Positions 7,457 to 15,178 of a stretch of DNA of 40,947 nucleotides are shown in pieces (the first letter of the stretch is position 1; each line of letters opens with the position of its first letter). The notes below the pieces were generated by a model that saw only the letters and a list, made by a program, of their open reading frames with translations, was not told where the DNA came from and made no database searches. A program made the translations under genes and the position numbers. This DNA comes from Clostridium sp. UBA4108 (GTDB lineage Bacteria; Bacillota; Clostridia; Clostridiales; Clostridiaceae): positions 1-40,947 of the forward strand of contig DFXM01000040.1 of NCBI GenBank assembly GCA_002381695.1, given 5' to 3'.

Positions 7457-8440
7457 ATGATAGCGGATAGACAAAAATATAAAAGAAAAAAGAGGAAGAT
7501 AAAACGTGTTCCTTCAATATTATGTATATGCATGATAGGTATCACAATTTTATTTTTATCAAATCATATAATAAATAAAAATAATTACAAAACAGAAGCA
7601 TCTATAAAAGCTAAAGAAACAGCAATCCACAATGGGATCAATCAGATTGTAGTTAATGATTTATATAGTTCAAACGCCACTCTTATTTCTTTAGAGGATA
7701 ATCAGATATTATTAGATAAGTCAGGTGATGAAAGAATATATCCAGCGTCCCTTACAAAAATTATGACAGCAATACTTGCAATTGAAAATCTTCCAGATTT
7801 ACACGAAATGATTTATTTGCCAGAGGATATGTTTAAAGAATTGTATTCTGAAGGTGCATCTATGGCAGGCTTTTCACCAAATGAAAAGGTAGAAGCAATA
7901 GATTTAATTTATGGAGTATTATTACCTTCTGGGGCAGAAAGTTGTATTGGATTAGCAGAAGCAATTGCAGGCTCAGAGAAAAACTATGTAAAATTGATGA
8001 ATGAAAAAGTGAAAAAATTAGGAATGGAGGATACTCACTTTACTAATTCCACAGGGCTGCATAATAGAAGACATTATAGTACTGTAAATGATATTGCAAA
8101 ATTATTGGAGTATGCATTAGAAAATGAAACTTTCAGACAAGTCTATACCTCAAAAGTTTATACTACAAAGGCAACAGAACAAAATCCTGAAGGATTAACT
8201 TTTCAAAGTAGTATGTTTAAACATATGAACACAGACAATGTTAATAATGGTGTTATTGAAGGTGGGAAAACTGGTTATACAGATGAAGCTAGCTTATGTC
8301 TTGCTAGTTTGGCAAAAATAGATGGAAAGGAATATATTTTGGTCACTACTAATGCAGACGGGAATCCTCAAACAGAGCAGTTCAATATTTTAGATGCATT
8401 TACTGTTTATAATCAGATTTCCCAAAACAATGCTTACTGA
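7457..8440 (+). CDS. Serine D-Ala-D-Ala carboxypeptidase (peptidase S11, DacA/VanY-like)
   Basis: Trims the terminal D-Ala from peptidoglycan stem peptides outside the membrane. The 327-residue protein has a basic N-terminus and a single membrane anchor (about residues 19-37), followed by the S11 catalytic domain. The nucleophile motif is SLTK (Ser98-Lys101) and the third motif is KTG (271-273). The second motif, normally SGN, reads SGA (158-160). The gene follows a VanR-type box, as D,D-carboxypeptidases do in glycopeptide-resistance clusters, where removing D-Ala-D-Ala ends lowers the number of drug targets. No D-Ala-D-Lac or D-Ala-D-Ser ligase is present. AAGGAGG at ideal spacing fixes the start. 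Confidence 0.87.
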   Translation: MIADRQKYKRKKRKIKRVPSILCICMIGITILFLSNHIINKNNYKTEASIKAKETAIHNGINQIVVNDLYSSNATLISLEDNQILLDKSGDERIYPASLTKIMTAILAIENLPDLHEMIYLPEDMFKELYSEGASMAGFSPNEKVEAIDLIYGVLLPSGAESCIGLAEAIAGSEKNYVKLMNEKVKKLGMEDTHFTNSTGLHNRRHYSTVNDIAKLLEYALENETFRQVYTSKVYTTKATEQNPEGLTFQSSMFKHMNTDNVNNGVIEGGKTGYTDEASLCLASLAKIDGKEYILVTTNADGNPQTEQFNILDAFTVYNQISQNNAY

Positions 8441-8444
8441 AAAT

Positions 8445-8525
8445 ATTAAGTGTTCCATAAGTAATTCTTAAGAGGTCAATAAGTAGATATATACAAAGTT
8501 TTCCTAGATTTCTATAAACTATAAC
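8445..8525 (+). promoter_or_regulatory. Third response-regulator box and promoter, without a protein gene
   Basis: Four 11-base units start at 8445, 8456, 8467 and 8478 (ATTAAGTGTTC, CATAAGTAATT, CTTAAGAGGTC, AATAAGTAGAT). The sequence from there through TTTCTATAAACTATAAC is nearly the same as copy 1 (4762-4843) with one base fewer before the -10 (TATAAC, 8520-8525). No coding region follows before a terminator at 8593. Confidence 0.65.
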
Positions 8526-8531
8526 TATTAC

Positions 8532-8624
8532 CGACATCGCTTCACTTATAGCAAAACATAAAACTACAGGGATTACTAAGTGATCTAACAATAAAAAAGC
8601 TGGCAAGATTATACCAGCTTTTTT
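8532..8624 (+). ncRNA. Candidate VanR-controlled small RNA
   Basis: A transcript from the third promoter would start near 8532 and end at the terminator at 8593-8624, giving about 93 nt. It contains no plausible reading frame with a ribosome site. TCACTTA (8542-8548) can pair with TAAGTGA (8577-8583), forming a long-range stem ahead of the terminator hairpin. Alternatively this is only a dead promoter copy left by duplication. Confidence 0.35.
8593..8624 (+). terminator. Intrinsic terminator
   Basis: AAAAAGCTGG pairs with CCAGCTTTTT around a 10-base loop, with a T run on both strands, so it can work in either direction. Confidence 0.75.
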
Positions 8625-8751
8625 CATTCATTAATAAATATGTACACATATCAGCATCTGTTAAATTAGCTCCACTTGTTTGAGTATTAACCATATTTTG
8701 GTTTGTAGTATTCTGTTGAGAACTTTGATTTTGCTGAAACCCTTGGTTATG
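8625..8751 (-). pseudogene. Remnant of a CotF-like spore coat protein
   Basis: On the minus strand one frame reads a Gln/Asn-rich stretch followed by GANLTDADMCTYLLMNEKSW, which resembles the start of CotF-type coat proteins (LTDxDMxxxLLxxEK). It has no start codon, an in-frame stop just upstream, and the similarity ends at the terminator. It is a gene fragment. Confidence 0.4.
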
Positions 8752-8821
8752 TGATAGAAAACTTTAAGGAAAGCAGTTTTTTAATATATCAAAAAATATT
8801 TTTTACTTTGTTAAAAATTTA

Positions 8822-8850
8822 TGCAACTTTTTCCAAACTCATTAGTCTAA
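8822..8850 (+). promoter_or_regulatory. Probable ECF-sigma promoter
   Basis: TGCAAC (8822-8827, within ATGCAACTTTTT) and GTCTAA (8845-8850) are separated by 17 bases. This fits the GCAACTT / CGTC-type promoters recognised by many ECF sigma factors. It lies directly ahead of the operon that encodes one, so autoregulation is likely. Confidence 0.5.
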
Positions 8851-8896
8851 ATATTTGAGATGGTCATTAAATGATTTTAGAGAGGAGCATTTTACA

Positions 8897-10897
8897 ATGC
8901 CTTTATTACAAAGAATAATTGAACATTTTCAGAATTTAGTATTAGTGAGTGATGTATCTTTGATTATTATGGGGGTATCCATAATAATTATGTCATTAGC
9001 TTATGCATATAGCATCATCGTTAAAAATAACAAATATGAGAGTATAATTGTTAAGATTGGTATCTTAGTAAGAATTCTAATGATAATTGGATTTACCATT
9101 GAGTTTTCTCACCAAAAAGCTATTTATCAAGGTAACTCCATTATGGACAGGAAATACGAAGCTATGGATCAGTTTGCAAATTATCTTTTCTATGGTTACA
9201 TCTTTGTTATTGGATTGTATGATATTTTTACTATAGGAATTAATAAATTTAGAGGATTTTTTCATACCTTTGATTTAACTATAATCAGCATGCCTATACT
9301 ATACGGAATAACTTATTTAATTCTTAATTTTCAGTTTAATAATGATATATTAATGGGCGTAATTATTTTAGCATCATTGCTAGTACTACCATATTTGTTT
9401 TTCAACCTTTATTGGAAACAGAATGTAAAGTGGTATTCCATATTTATGGGATATACAATTACCCTATTGATAGCCTATAAGATAGTAAGGATGGAGATCT
9501 TATTTTCTTCTACACTTATTTCATATTTCTTAATTGGATGTTATGAATTTAGTAGGCACTTATTTAATAAGGCTAGGGAAGCAGCAGCCCCTAACCTATG
9601 GAAGAAACTTAAGTATACATCTATTATTTTACCTGTGATTTTAATGTTTTCTAGCATAATTACATTAAATACTTTACCGATAGAAATAGAAAAGAGATAT
9701 TATGTTGAAAGTTTTTACAAGGAAGATGCAACCTTCACCTCAATGGAGGAAGCAGAAAATTTAGCTAGAATTGCATTGGAGGATCAAACTTCCAATATCG
9801 CACATTGGCAGGGGACTTCCGAGGATTTTAACAATAGATATATGTTTTCACTTGGAGATTATTCAGTATCAATAGATGGAGCTACCGGAAAGATATTTGA
9901 AATCAGATGTCAAAAGGATAAGAAAATTAATCCTAAAGAAAGTTTAAGTCAAGAGGAGATTGAGATAAAAACCCTTAAATGGCTTCAATCCGTTGGGTTT
10001 ACCTTTAATGAAAAACGTCATCATTTAAAAACTGAACAACAACTCGATAAATATAGCATAACTATATACAATAAATATACTGATGGGAGCCTAGATGATA
10101 AAACATTAGGGCAAATACGATGGTATCTTGATGGAAAACTATATGCTGCTGGTGTCGGGCTACTATTTTCTGATTATAAGGATTATAAGGATATAAAAAC
10201 AAATGAATTAGAAATAGAGGATAACATGAAGGCTTGGTATAATAAGTTAGGAGAAGAAATGCCACCTTATATTATTGACAATCTTACCTACTGGTTTGGA
10301 GACATGAATCCTGAGTTCTATGTAAGGTGCAAAAATAATGATAGGTTTTCAATTGATTGCTATACTGGGGAAATATTGACTTTCCATAGAGATTATACTG
10401 ATGGAAATGGTAATAAACCGAGATATTCTGAAGAGGCCTATAACAAATATAAAGATAAAGCAGAAATGCTTGCAAAAGACTTAAGTAGTAACTTGAAAGT
10501 GGTTGATTATAAACTACAGGAGAATACTTATAAAGAGAGTCTTCATTACAGTTTTGTAGAAAAGTTGGATATGTTAAATAACAGTATAAATATTGAATTA
10601 GATTTAGAGGGAAATTTAAAATCCTTTGGACAATGGAGTGATTACAAAATCAGATTCTACAGTGATAAGAAATTTAAAATTTCAAGTAGTGCAGCTTTAA
10701 AACTTGTAACCAAGGAATACAAACCTTTAGGTATTTACACCAAAAGAGTTAAACTAGCAGTGGAAGTGAAGGACAATGGAGAGGTAAATTATAAGTGGAT
10801 GGTTGTGGTTATACCCTTTAAAAATGTAGAGCATCAAATATATTACGTAGATGCAGACACAGGAAAAATAACACCACTGCTTAATTATAAAAAATAA
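8897..10897 (+). CDS. Polytopic membrane protein with PepSY-like C-terminal domains
   Basis: The start at 8897 has AGAGAGGAG at good spacing; an upstream in-frame ATG at 8855 lacks one. The first 245 residues (of 666) hold about seven hydrophobic segments. A further segment (LPVILMFSSIITLNTLPI, about 240-260) leads into a large domain containing repeated units that look like PepSY/YcdB domains, for example SVSIDGATGKIFEIRC, FSIDCYTGEILTFHRD and IYYVDADTGKITPLL. PepSY domains are linked to control of peptidases or signalling at the envelope. It is the first gene of the sigma/anti-sigma operon, so it may be a sensor or a target of the sigma factor. Exact function unknown. Confidence 0.75.
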   Translation: MPLLQRIIEHFQNLVLVSDVSLIIMGVSIIIMSLAYAYSIIVKNNKYESIIVKIGILVRILMIIGFTIEFSHQKAIYQGNSIMDRKYEAMDQFANYLFYGYIFVIGLYDIFTIGINKFRGFFHTFDLTIISMPILYGITYLILNFQFNNDILMGVIILASLLVLPYLFFNLYWKQNVKWYSIFMGYTITLLIAYKIVRMEILFSSTLISYFLIGCYEFSRHLFNKAREAAAPNLWKKLKYTSIILPVILMFSSIITLNTLPIEIEKRYYVESFYKEDATFTSMEEAENLARIALEDQTSNIAHWQGTSEDFNNRYMFSLGDYSVSIDGATGKIFEIRCQKDKKINPKESLSQEEIEIKTLKWLQSVGFTFNEKRHHLKTEQQLDKYSITIYNKYTDGSLDDKTLGQIRWYLDGKLYAAGVGLLFSDYKDYKDIKTNELEIEDNMKAWYNKLGEEMPPYIIDNLTYWFGDMNPEFYVRCKNNDRFSIDCYTGEILTFHRDYTDGNGNKPRYSEEAYNKYKDKAEMLAKDLSSNLKVVDYKLQENTYKESLHYSFVEKLDMLNNSINIELDLEGNLKSFGQWSDYKIRFYSDKKFKISSSAALKLVTKEYKPLGIYTKRVKLAVEVKDNGEVNYKWMVVVIPFKNVEHQIYYVDADTGKITPLLNYKK

Positions 10898-10911
10898 TGG
10901 GGGATATTGGG

Positions 10912-11211
10912 ATGAACGATACAAATAATTGTGCTGTATTTAGGGATTTGTATCCCTCATATATAAATGAAGAGTTGGAAGAAGAAACAATTACCTTTAT
11001 GATGGATCATTTAGAACAGTGTAATAGTTGCAGACAGTGGAAAGAGAATTATAAAGAAGAGGCTACTTTAGAGGAAGAAGATACTAATAATCATATTCCA
11101 CTGAGAGAAAGTGAAGCTAAAGTTATAAAAAGGGCCCGTATTTACTTAATAGTAGGTATTGCCATAGTTATAGCACTTTCACTTTGGATGTCCTTCTGGA
11201 TAGTTAGCTGA
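10912..11211 (+). CDS. Zinc-finger anti-sigma factor, membrane-anchored (first)
   Basis: A small anti-sigma factor of 99 residues. GGGGGA lies 7 bases before the ATG at 10912, so I prefer it over the ATG at 10897 that overlaps the previous stop. The N-terminal ZAS domain has FRDLYPSYINEEL and the zinc motif HLEQCNSC (HxxxCxxC). One transmembrane helix lies near the C-terminus (about residues 73-97). It would hold the ECF sigma factor encoded 14 bases downstream at the membrane until a signal arrives. A second anti-sigma factor of the same type follows the sigma gene. Confidence 0.8.
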   Translation: MNDTNNCAVFRDLYPSYINEELEEETITFMMDHLEQCNSCRQWKENYKEEATLEEEDTNNHIPLRESEAKVIKRARIYLIVGIAIVIALSLWMSFWIVS

Positions 11212-11224
11212 TGAAGGTGCAGAA

Positions 11225-11746
11225 ATGACAGAAAATGTTGAAAAAATCAATGATATATACATTAAATATAAAGGCTCCATTTATGCCTATTTGTATTATC
11301 AAATAGGTAATCCAGCTATTGCTGAGGAGTTGTGCCAGGAGGTTTTTCTTAAAGCTTTTAAAGCTCTAGCGTCTTTTCAGGGCAAAGCCTCTATTAAAAC
11401 CTGGCTTCATTCCATAGCTCACAATACCTATGTTACTTGGTACAGAAGAGAGATAAAATATGAAATGATACCACTAGACAATAATGAAGTAAATCTAATG
11501 AGAAGTTATGAGCATCAACCTGAAGTAGCCCTTGAAAAACTAGAAAAGAACAATGAAATAGTTAAAGTGTTAAATAGCCTTAAGGAAGAGCAGAGAAATG
11601 TGCTCATATTAAGTGAACTTCAGGAACTATCTTATGAAGAGATTGCAAATACACTTAATTGGACACTTTCAAAGGTAAAATCCACACTTTATAGAGCAAG
11701 AATTCAATTTAAGTTAAACTACCAAAAAGCAGGTGATAGATCATGA
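11225..11746 (+). CDS. ECF-family RNA polymerase sigma factor
   Basis: A 173-residue group IV sigma factor. Region 2 spans about residues 12-78 (YAYLYYQIGNPAIAEELCQE, KTWLHSIAHNTYVTWYRRE) for -10 recognition and core binding; region 4 spans about 112-165 (LKEEQRNVLILSELQELSYE then IANTLNWTLSKVKSTLYRAR) for the -35 element. Region 3 is absent, as expected. It sits between two anti-sigma genes, 14 bases after one and overlapping the other by 4 bases, so all are co-expressed. Its likely promoter is the TGCAAC/GTCTAA element at 8822-8850. The signal and regulon beyond this operon are unknown; envelope stress is the usual theme. Confidence 0.88.
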   Translation: MTENVEKINDIYIKYKGSIYAYLYYQIGNPAIAEELCQEVFLKAFKALASFQGKASIKTWLHSIAHNTYVTWYRREIKYEMIPLDNNEVNLMRSYEHQPEVALEKLEKNNEIVKVLNSLKEEQRNVLILSELQELSYEEIANTLNWTLSKVKSTLYRARIQFKLNYQKAGDRS

Positions 11747-12030
11747 GATGTAGCGTTATAAGGGATTTGCTTCCATCATATGATATTAATAAATGTAGAA
11801 AAGAAACTAGAGAAATAGTGTCTGACCACCTTAAATCCTGTGAAAGATGTAGGGAACTTTATGAAGCAATGCATGGTGAAGTAGGACTTAAGGATTCAAT
11901 TGAGGTTATAAAAAAACCAAGTGAGGACAATGAATTTTGGCGTAAATATTATGGTAGTCTTTTGGTGAAGGGATTAGTAATATTTTTAGTGGTGTACAGT
12001 ATTCTTATAGGAGTAAGTATAATGAAATAG
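11743..12030 (+). CDS. Zinc-finger anti-sigma factor, membrane-anchored (second)
   Basis: A 95-residue protein whose start overlaps the sigma stop (ATGA). It has the same plan as the gene upstream of the sigma factor: IRDLLPSYDINKCRKET, zinc motif HLKSCERC, and a single C-terminal transmembrane helix (about 70-93). The overlapping arrangement marks it as the tightest partner of the sigma factor. Two ZAS anti-sigma factors around one sigma gene could bind the same sigma factor under different signals, or one may be decaying. A strong terminator ends the operon. Confidence 0.8.
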   Translation: MRCSVIRDLLPSYDINKCRKETREIVSDHLKSCERCRELYEAMHGEVGLKDSIEVIKKPSEDNEFWRKYYGSLLVKGLVIFLVVYSILIGVSIMK

Positions 12031-12042
12031 CAACGAGTTTTG

Positions 12043-12100
12043 ACATAAATAGATTAAGAGGGTATTTTCATTACCATCTTAATCTATTTATGTTTTATTG
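12043..12100 (+). terminator. Strong terminator of the sigma operon
   Basis: A 17-bp perfect stem (12043-12059 with 12077-12093) is followed by TTTATTG. It is the last feature upstream before the transposon target region. Confidence 0.8.
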
Positions 12101-12202
12101 AGTAAAAATTAAAGATTTTGCACTCAGCTAAGGTGCTGCAAAAGATACATCTAGGAATAGCTATTAATAATTTGAGTAGGTATAAAAGCTTTTCTTATAT
12201 AC
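12101..12202. other. Non-coding stretch upstream of the transposon
   Basis: No gene is visible. A 7-bp inverted repeat, TTTTGCA (12116-12122) and TGCAAAA (12137-12143), is the only structure seen. In Tn7 the tnsA-proximal end faces the target gene, so a TniQ recognition site could lie here or in the end of the anti-sigma gene, but nothing shows it directly. Confidence 0.4.
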
Positions 12203-12207
12203 AATTT
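12203..12207. repeat. Target-site duplication AATTT (left)
   Basis: AATTT immediately precedes the TGT of the left end and recurs exactly at 21698-21702 after the ACA of the right end. A 5-bp duplication is the hallmark of Tn7-family insertion. Confidence 0.92.
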
Positions 12208-12485
12208 TGTGAATTGACATAAAAGTTATTGCATAATTTTTTAAAAATATTGAACCACTATAATTCCCTTTAAAGGTGGATTATAGTGGTTTTTTTATTT
12301 GAAATTCTATAAATCTTTTTATATAATGCACTAACTTTTATGTCGCAAAATAAGTGACATGAAAGTTAGTGCATTATGTATAAATGACATGAAGGTTAGT
12401 GCATAATACGAGTAATGACATAAAAGTTAGTGCATAGTTCTAGTACTACTAAACAAATTCTAAAATGACGTAAAAGTTATTGCAT
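12208..12485. repeat. Left transposon end with six TnsB-type binding sites
   Basis: The 20-bp site TGACATAAAAGTTATTGCAT or close variants occurs at 12215-12234, 12326-12345 (inverted), 12355-12374, 12385-12404, 12416-12435 and 12466-12485. The three middle direct copies are spaced 30 and 31 bases apart, about three helical turns. This is the tnsA-proximal end, equivalent to the right end of Tn7. Confidence 0.9.
12253..12298 (+). terminator. Terminator inside the left transposon end
   Basis: AACCACTATAAT (12253-12264) pairs perfectly with ATTATAGTGGTT (12280-12291), followed by seven T. It would shield the tns genes from transcription entering from the host side. Confidence 0.75.
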
Positions 12486-12519
12486 TTAATCATAAAATAC
12501 TAAAAATTAAGGAGTGTTT

Positions 12520-13176
12520 ATGTATACACCTATTGAGATGAAGAGAAATACAAAGTATGGAAATAATTATTGGGAAGCATATAGCCCAAAATTGAAAAGA
12601 AATGTTAGATTTTTTAGCGATCTTGAATACGATAATTGGTTACATATTGAAACAAATTCTGATATAGTTTCATTTTGTGAGCAACCACTAAAAATACAAA
12701 TACAATTTAACGGTGAAATGGCTGAAAGTATATTTGATATGTGGGTATTATACAAGGATAATACAGAAGAATTTATGGAAGTAAAATATAGTTCTGAGAT
12801 ATGTGGAAACACAAAAAAATCTATGCGTTCAATAAGACAAACAAATATTCAAAAGCAATGGTGTTTAGAAAATAATTATAAATATTCAATAAAAACAGAT
12901 AAAGAAATTCGAAGAGAACTTGTTTATTTGAATAATCTTAAACAAATAATTGGTCAAGTAAAAAGTTTTTCTAATCTAAATGAGAGTGATTTAATTACTA
13001 TAACAGAATGTTTATTAGATGGATCTAAATCAATTGATGAAATATTTAGAGTAACTAAGTTTAGCTTAAACTACATTATCCAAATGGTTTCTTGGCTACA
13101 TTATATTGGTATTTGTAAAGTTGAACTTTTTAAATCTGATATAAACTTACAAACGGAGGTTGATTTAATTGACTAG
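12520..13176 (+). CDS. tnsA: Tn7-like transposase subunit TnsA (5'-end endonuclease)
   Basis: TnsA cuts the 5' strands at the transposon ends so that, with TnsB, the element leaves by cut-and-paste. The 218-residue protein has a restriction-enzyme-like fold with catalytic residues Glu36 (SDLEYD), Asp73 (IFDMWV) and Glu87-Val-Lys89 (EFMEVKY), the E-D-ExK pattern of active TnsA. The C-terminal part (about 135-218) looks helical and should contact TnsC. AAGGAG sits 5 bases before the ATG at 12520; a GTG at 12514 overlaps that ribosome site and is rejected. It overlaps tnsB by 8 bases. An active TnsA predicts simple insertions instead of cointegrates. Confidence 0.9.
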   Translation: MYTPIEMKRNTKYGNNYWEAYSPKLKRNVRFFSDLEYDNWLHIETNSDIVSFCEQPLKIQIQFNGEMAESIFDMWVLYKDNTEEFMEVKYSSEICGNTKKSMRSIRQTNIQKQWCLENNYKYSIKTDKEIRRELVYLNNLKQIIGQVKSFSNLNESDLITITECLLDGSKSIDEIFRVTKFSLNYIIQMVSWLHYIGICKVELFKSDINLQTEVDLID

Positions 13177-15154
13177 AAGAAAGTCATTCGAAAATGAAGA
13201 AAGTTATCAATCTATTAATACTAATGATTGGCCGAGAGTCTTAATAGATAATTTATCTGAAGAAAATAAAGAAATATTTTTAGTAAGAAAAAAAGCTGTT
13301 GATATGTATTTTAGTAATAAATCTATGGAGGAAATTTTAAAGGAAACAAAGATTCATAGAAATTTAGTGAGAAGATTAGTTAAAAGATGCCTAGAAATAG
13401 ATAGTACTGGTATGCCTTATGGATACACTGCTTTAATTCCATATAAAAGACTTAAAAAATATAACCGTAGTAATAGTATGGAAAAAGACTTTAATAATCA
13501 CTATGTTGGTGCTTTTTCAAAACTTCTTGAGGAGCATTCAGAACTTGAGGAATTAATAACAAAGCAATACTTAGGGACTTATAAACGAGGTATTACAGAA
13601 CATAATATAAGTCCTAATGTTCTTCATAGAAAATTTCTTAACAAATGTCGTAGCATTGGTATTAAAGAAAATGAATATCCATTTATTACTCACGATAAAG
13701 GTAGACGTTCCTTATATAGATATACCAGCAATTTAAAAAATATATATTATCACGACTACACAAAACGACATGGTGATGATGCATATAAAAGATTAACCAC
13801 TGTAGGAATAGGTGAGCAAAATAGTCCTATTATTACGAGACCATTTCAACAAGTACAATTTGATGGGCATAAAATTGATATGATCCTTTCAATTAAATTT
13901 AAAACTATCGAAGGTGATATAATTGTAAAACCTATGAGGCGTATATGGTTATTGGCTATCATTGATGTGGCAACTAGAGTAATTCTTGGTTATCATCTAT
14001 GTCTCAGTCCAGAGTACTCATCATCAGACGTACTTAAATGTATTGAAAATGCTATTTTACCTAAAGATAAAAGAAAAATAACTATTAGTAATCTTCAATA
14101 TCCACCAAATGGGGGGTTCCATTCTTTATATATCCAAGAAACTAAATGGGCACTCTGGGATGAATTTCTATATGATAATGCTAAAGCAAATTTGGCTAAG
14201 ATTGTAACTGAGAAATTAACGAAATTAATAAAATGCTCAGTTAATGCAGGACCTGTTGCTACACCTGAGAGACGTGGTATCATAGAACGTTTTTTTAAAA
14301 CTCTTGAAGAGCGAGGTTATCATAGATTGGTAAGTACAGTTGGTAATGGTCCTAAAGATCCAAGAAGAAAAAACTCAGAAGAAAATGCCATTACATATGA
14401 AATTTCAGAAAATGAAATTGAAGAGCTTACAGAAATTTTAATTGCTAATTATAATAACACTCCTCACGATGGAATTAACGGATTTACTCCTTTAGATGTA
14501 ATGAAACAAAGAATAGAAAGAGGGCAAGTACCTAGAATTATGGAAGAATATGATAGAAAAGATTTAGCATTTTTATCTTTAACAGTTACACGAAAAGTTT
14601 CAGGTAATATTAAATCTGGGCATAGACCTTATATTTTTTATGAAGGTGTTGAATACCGAAATGATGTTTTGGCAAAAATGCCTGATCTAATCGGCAAGAA
14701 TCTAACACTATTAGTAAATATAAATGACTTGAGAATGATAAAAGCATATTTACCAGATGGAAGTGAGTTTGGTATATTAACAGCTAAAGGAAAATGGTCA
14801 ATAAAGCCTCATACACTCAAAATGCGTCAAGAAATAAATAGACTTAAAAGGAATAAAGATATTCATATATATTCATATGACGATCCAATAGAAGTTTATC
14901 ATAATTTTCTTGTAGAGAAATCTGACAAGAATAAATCTTCAAGAAATAAACTTGCTACATTGAACAGAGTGACTAAAAAATTATCAAATGCATTAAATAA
15001 AGAAGCAAAAGATATCAAAGATGAAAAAGATATCAATGAATCAATAAAAGACACTGACAATAGTACCAAAAGAGAAAATAATTTAACTAATTCCGATAAT
15101 GATAGAATAGAAGAATTAAAAAAATCTGATATCTTTAAAACTTTAAACTTTTAA
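13169..15154 (+). CDS. tnsB: Tn7-like transposase TnsB (DDE recombinase)
   Basis: TnsB binds the repeated sites in both ends, cuts the 3' strands and joins them to target DNA. The 661-residue protein starts with TTG, with CGGAGG 9 bases upstream, inside the end of tnsA. Helix-turn-helix-like segments occupy about the first 180 residues (for example EEILKETKIHRNLVRRLVKR). The RNase-H fold catalytic domain follows with Asp232 (VQFDGHK), Asp336 (LYDNAKA) and Glu373 (GIIERFFKTLEERG), a complete DDE triad. A beta-barrel-like region (about 455-560) and a highly charged Lys/Asp-rich tail end the protein; the tail of TnsB usually contacts TnsC. Confidence 0.93.
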   Translation: MTRRKSFENEESYQSINTNDWPRVLIDNLSEENKEIFLVRKKAVDMYFSNKSMEEILKETKIHRNLVRRLVKRCLEIDSTGMPYGYTALIPYKRLKKYNRSNSMEKDFNNHYVGAFSKLLEEHSELEELITKQYLGTYKRGITEHNISPNVLHRKFLNKCRSIGIKENEYPFITHDKGRRSLYRYTSNLKNIYYHDYTKRHGDDAYKRLTTVGIGEQNSPIITRPFQQVQFDGHKIDMILSIKFKTIEGDIIVKPMRRIWLLAIIDVATRVILGYHLCLSPEYSSSDVLKCIENAILPKDKRKITISNLQYPPNGGFHSLYIQETKWALWDEFLYDNAKANLAKIVTEKLTKLIKCSVNAGPVATPERRGIIERFFKTLEERGYHRLVSTVGNGPKDPRRKNSEENAITYEISENEIEELTEILIANYNNTPHDGINGFTPLDVMKQRIERGQVPRIMEEYDRKDLAFLSLTVTRKVSGNIKSGHRPYIFYEGVEYRNDVLAKMPDLIGKNLTLLVNINDLRMIKAYLPDGSEFGILTAKGKWSIKPHTLKMRQEINRLKRNKDIHIYSYDDPIEVYHNFLVEKSDKNKSSRNKLATLNRVTKKLSNALNKEAKDIKDEKDINESIKDTDNSTKRENNLTNSDNDRIEELKKSDIFKTLNF

Positions 15155-15178
15155 ACCAATGAAATCGAGGAGACAGTT

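Noticed and set aside
2855..8440. A complete vancomycin-resistance cluster
   Set aside because: Only regulator, sensor and a carboxypeptidase are found; no ligase, dehydrogenase or VanX/VanXY gene is present.
8400..8627. 75-codon minus-strand frame over the orphan promoter
   Set aside because: It starts in a terminator stem and overlaps the carboxypeptidase end and the conserved regulator box, which explain the sequence better.
12041..12060. TGACATAAATAG resembles a further TnsB site outside the left end
   Set aside because: The match stops after 9-10 bases, it is fully accounted for as one arm of the 17-bp terminator stem, and it lies outside the target duplication.
12326..12485. Regularly spaced ~20-bp repeats that could suggest a CRISPR array
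   Set aside because: The units occur in both orientations, spacers are only 10-30 bases, no cas gene is near, and the same sequence forms the other transposon end. They are TnsB sites.
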